From assembly GCA_964611895.1 (NCBI GenBank), contig CAZTDN010000046.1:1-6976 (forward strand): a stretch of DNA of 6,976 nucleotides, given 5' to 3'. This document shows positions 6,110 through 6,976 of the stretch, one piece after another. The notes below the pieces were generated by a model. It worked only from the letters and a program-made list of their open reading frames with translations, had not been told where the DNA came from and made no database searches. This DNA comes from JAIEOG01 sp964611895. GTDB lineage: Bacteria; Bdellovibrionota; FAC87; UBA2466. The number at the start of each line of letters is the position of its first letter. Positions within the stretch are counted from its first letter, which is position 1. The translations under genes and the position numbers were made by a program.

Positions 6110-6125
6110 AGCAAGAGGAGTGCCA
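6110..6125 (-). promoter_or_regulatory. Sigma54 (RpoN) promoter upstream of the DUF2171 gene
   Basis: On the minus strand, TGGCAC, five bases, then TTGCT reproduces the sigma54 consensus TGGCACrNNNNTTGCW at all the key positions, with 10 bp between the -24 GG and the -12 GC. The predicted start site is near 6099, leaving a leader of about 32 nt that contains the AGGAG at 6075-6079. The element lies in the intergenic gap after crcB. An enhancer site for the activator would be expected 80-150 bp upstream, inside crcB; I could not identify one. Confidence 0.65.
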
Positions 6126-6194
6126 AAACTCAAATGAGCCTGGGAGGGAGAAAGGGCAGAGCTTTGGCGGGGGCTCAGTGCTGCGAAGCGCGAC

Positions 6195-6605
6195 TCAGAT
6201 TGAGCGGGATGCGGCAATCCACGTACCCAGCAATTGGCCCAGGGCAACTGCGACCAAGCAGAACGCTAACGTGAGGGTGATGTAGAGACTAGCGGCGCCG
6301 ATTTCAGAGCGTTTGTAGAGGGACAAGGCCTCAAAGCTGAAGGTGGAAAAGGTAGTGAAGGCGCCCAAGAACCCTACGCCAGCAAACTGGGAGATGGTGG
6401 GCAAGTAGGGGGAGTTTCGAAAGACTGCAAGCAAAAGCCCAATGGCAAAGCACCCGCTGGTATTGATGAGTAGGGTGTGGAAGGGGAACCCTGCCCCGCC
6501 GGCACTGGCTGCGGAGAGGGAGAGGCTTTGAATGCTCGTGCCGAGGGCGTGGCGAGCGAGGGCTCCGAGGGAGCCGCCGAGTGCGATCCAGAGGTATTGG
6601 GACAT
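6195..6605 (-). CDS. crcB: Fluoride ion channel CrcB/FluC
   Basis: FluC proteins are dual-topology dimeric fluoride channels that protect the cytoplasm from fluoride. The 136-residue product has four membrane segments, at about 3-21, 43-62, 70-93 and 104-131. Signature motifs are IALGGSLGALARH (7-19), LLINTSGCFAIG (45-56, with the pore Asn48) and GFLGAFTTFSTFSFEALSL (78-96), which carries the Thr-Thr-Phe-Ser-Thr central sodium site and the pore-lining Phe residues. The start is the ATG at 6605, because the frame further upstream encodes atypical sequence from a GC-rich non-coding stretch. No Shine-Dalgarno precedes it. A poor promoter match (TGGCCA, 17 bp, TACCAT; 6612-6640) would place transcription exactly at the ATG. 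No fluoride riboswitch is visible upstream. The DUF2171 gene follows after 127 bp on the same strand. Confidence 0.93.
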   Translation of the reverse strand: MSQYLWIALGGSLGALARHALGTSIQSLSLSAASAGGAGFPFHTLLINTSGCFAIGLLLAVFRNSPYLPTISQFAGVGFLGAFTTFSTFSFEALSLYKRSEIGAASLYITLTLAFCLVAVALGQLLGTWIAASRSI

Positions 6606-6730
6606 GGGGATATGGTAACGCGGGACGGGGCACGTGGCCAGTACGTGCTGCGCAGCGAGCGCGCTACTGCGGGGGGCGGGGCGGCCTGTGGAGGACGCTA
6701 GCCACACGGAAGCCGCCCGTCTGAGACGGG
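6606..6730. other. GC-rich, hairpin-dense non-coding segment
   Basis: No credible coding sequence lies here. About 55 of the 70 bases at 6621-6690 are G or C, well above the neighbouring genes. Several perfect dyads are present: GCACGT/ACGTGC (6630-6635 and 6643-6648, 7-nt loop), CGCAG/CTGCG (6651-6655 and 6667-6671), GGGCGGC/GCCGCCC (6679-6685 and 6712-6718) enclosing TGTGG/CCACA (6687-6691 and 6702-6706), and CCCGTCT/AGACGGG (6716-6722 and 6724-6730) about a single G. On the plus strand it runs straight into a terminator hairpin. It could be a small RNA on the plus strand or a structured leader of crcB on the minus strand. It matches no RNA family I know. Confidence 0.4.
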
Positions 6731-6756
6731 AGGATTCTGCGCTCGAATCCTTTTTT
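6731..6756 (+). terminator. Intrinsic terminator
   Basis: AGGATTC (6731-6737) pairs perfectly with GAATCCT (6745-6751) around a 7-nt loop, and the T run continues to 6756. No plus-strand gene ends just before it, so it either ends an unrecognised short transcript from the GC-rich segment or insulates the tRNA promoter from upstream transcription. Confidence 0.65.
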
Positions 6757-6781
6757 CGGTCAGGCTCGCTTCACCCCTAAA

Positions 6782-6810
6782 TTGACAAGCTGCTTAATCA
6801 CCCCTATTTT
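6782..6810 (+). promoter_or_regulatory. Sigma70 promoter of the tRNA-Asp gene
   Basis: A perfect -35 TTGACA (6782-6787) and TATTTT (6805-6810) are separated by 17 bp. The predicted start near 6817 lies 16 nt before the mature tRNA 5' end, a normal leader for RNase P processing. Confidence 0.75.
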
Positions 6811-6832
6811 AACGGGCTATCGCAATTTATGA

Positions 6833-6909
<77 letters not shown>

Positions 6910-6922
6910 TTCATCTAAATTC

Positions 6923-6938
6923 GGTTCTCCGGTTCTCC
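6923..6938. repeat. Tandem 8-bp direct repeat after tRNA-Asp
   Basis: GGTTCTCC occurs twice head to tail, 14 bp after the tRNA. Downstream are two short dyads: GGGC-AAT-GCCC at 6951-6961 and a GCC/GGC dyad at the window edge. No T run that would make a terminator is visible before the window ends. The significance is unknown. Confidence 0.5.
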
Positions 6939-6976
6939 TCTTTTCATGGTGGGCAATGCCCCGAAAGCCTTTAGGC

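Noticed and set aside
5786..6247. The 153-residue version of the DUF2171 protein
   Set aside because: Its first 60 residues are compositionally odd, overlap the 3' end of crcB, and lie upstream of a good SD, ATG and sigma54 promoter that define the shorter protein.
6195..6707. Longer 170-residue crcB product
   Set aside because: The additional 34 residues are atypical for FluC, whose N-terminus matches the MSQYLWIALGG start, and come from the GC-rich non-coding stretch.
6700..6757. Partial or degenerate tRNA (CCCGTCTGAGACGGG as an anticodon arm, CTCGAATCC as a T arm)
   Set aside because: No seven-base loop with U33, no TTC in the T-loop position and no matching acceptor arm; the dyad is followed by a T run and is better read as a terminator.
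6606..6800. Fluoride riboswitch upstream of crcB
   Set aside because: The characteristic GATGG-containing core and its paired segments are not visible on the minus strand; the sequence there is a different set of GC-rich dyads.

Overview
The window reads as ordinary chromosomal DNA of a Gram-negative bacterium of moderate GC content. The evidence is several proteins with Sec signal peptides, two small proteins that look like outer-membrane beta-barrels (one ending in a C-terminal Phe), a lipocalin, and sigma70- and sigma54-type promoter motifs. Alternative start codons (GTG, TTG and probably CTG) are common. The mix of small exported barrels and lone hypothetical exported proteins is reminiscent of Bdellovibrionota or other former deltaproteobacteria, but nothing here fixes the taxon.

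Layout. 1-667 (minus): 5' half of hflX, cut by the window edge. 697-3100 (plus): four consecutive genes for small beta-barrel-type proteins, namely an exported lipocalin, a putative outer-membrane barrel, a cytoplasmic nitrobindin/THAP4-type heme-binding barrel and a second putative outer-membrane barrel. Extended -10 promoter motifs precede the first two. A 9-bp hairpin masks the ribosome binding site of the fourth. 3097-4668 (minus): a GH77 4-alpha-glucanotransferase (MalQ family) that converges on and overlaps the last barrel gene by 4 bp. It appears to carry a Sec signal peptide read from a CTG start. 4805-5728 (plus): an unrecognised exported 307-residue protein, possibly a remote catalase-fold relative, divergent from malQ, with its own TTGACA promoter. 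A bidirectional terminator at 5728-5763 separates it from two minus-strand genes: a 93-residue DUF2171 protein preceded by a near-perfect sigma54 promoter, and upstream of that the fluoride channel gene crcB/fluC. 6606-6832 is a non-coding stretch with a very GC-rich, hairpin-dense segment ending in a plus-strand intrinsic terminator. It is followed by a sigma70 promoter and a complete tRNA-Asp(GTC) gene at 6833-6909.

There is no mobile element, CRISPR array, toxin/antitoxin pair or recognisable defence system. The points most worth following are the apparently exported amylomaltase, the sigma54-driven DUF2171 gene, the SD-masking hairpin, the run of four barrel genes and the structured segment beside the tRNA.
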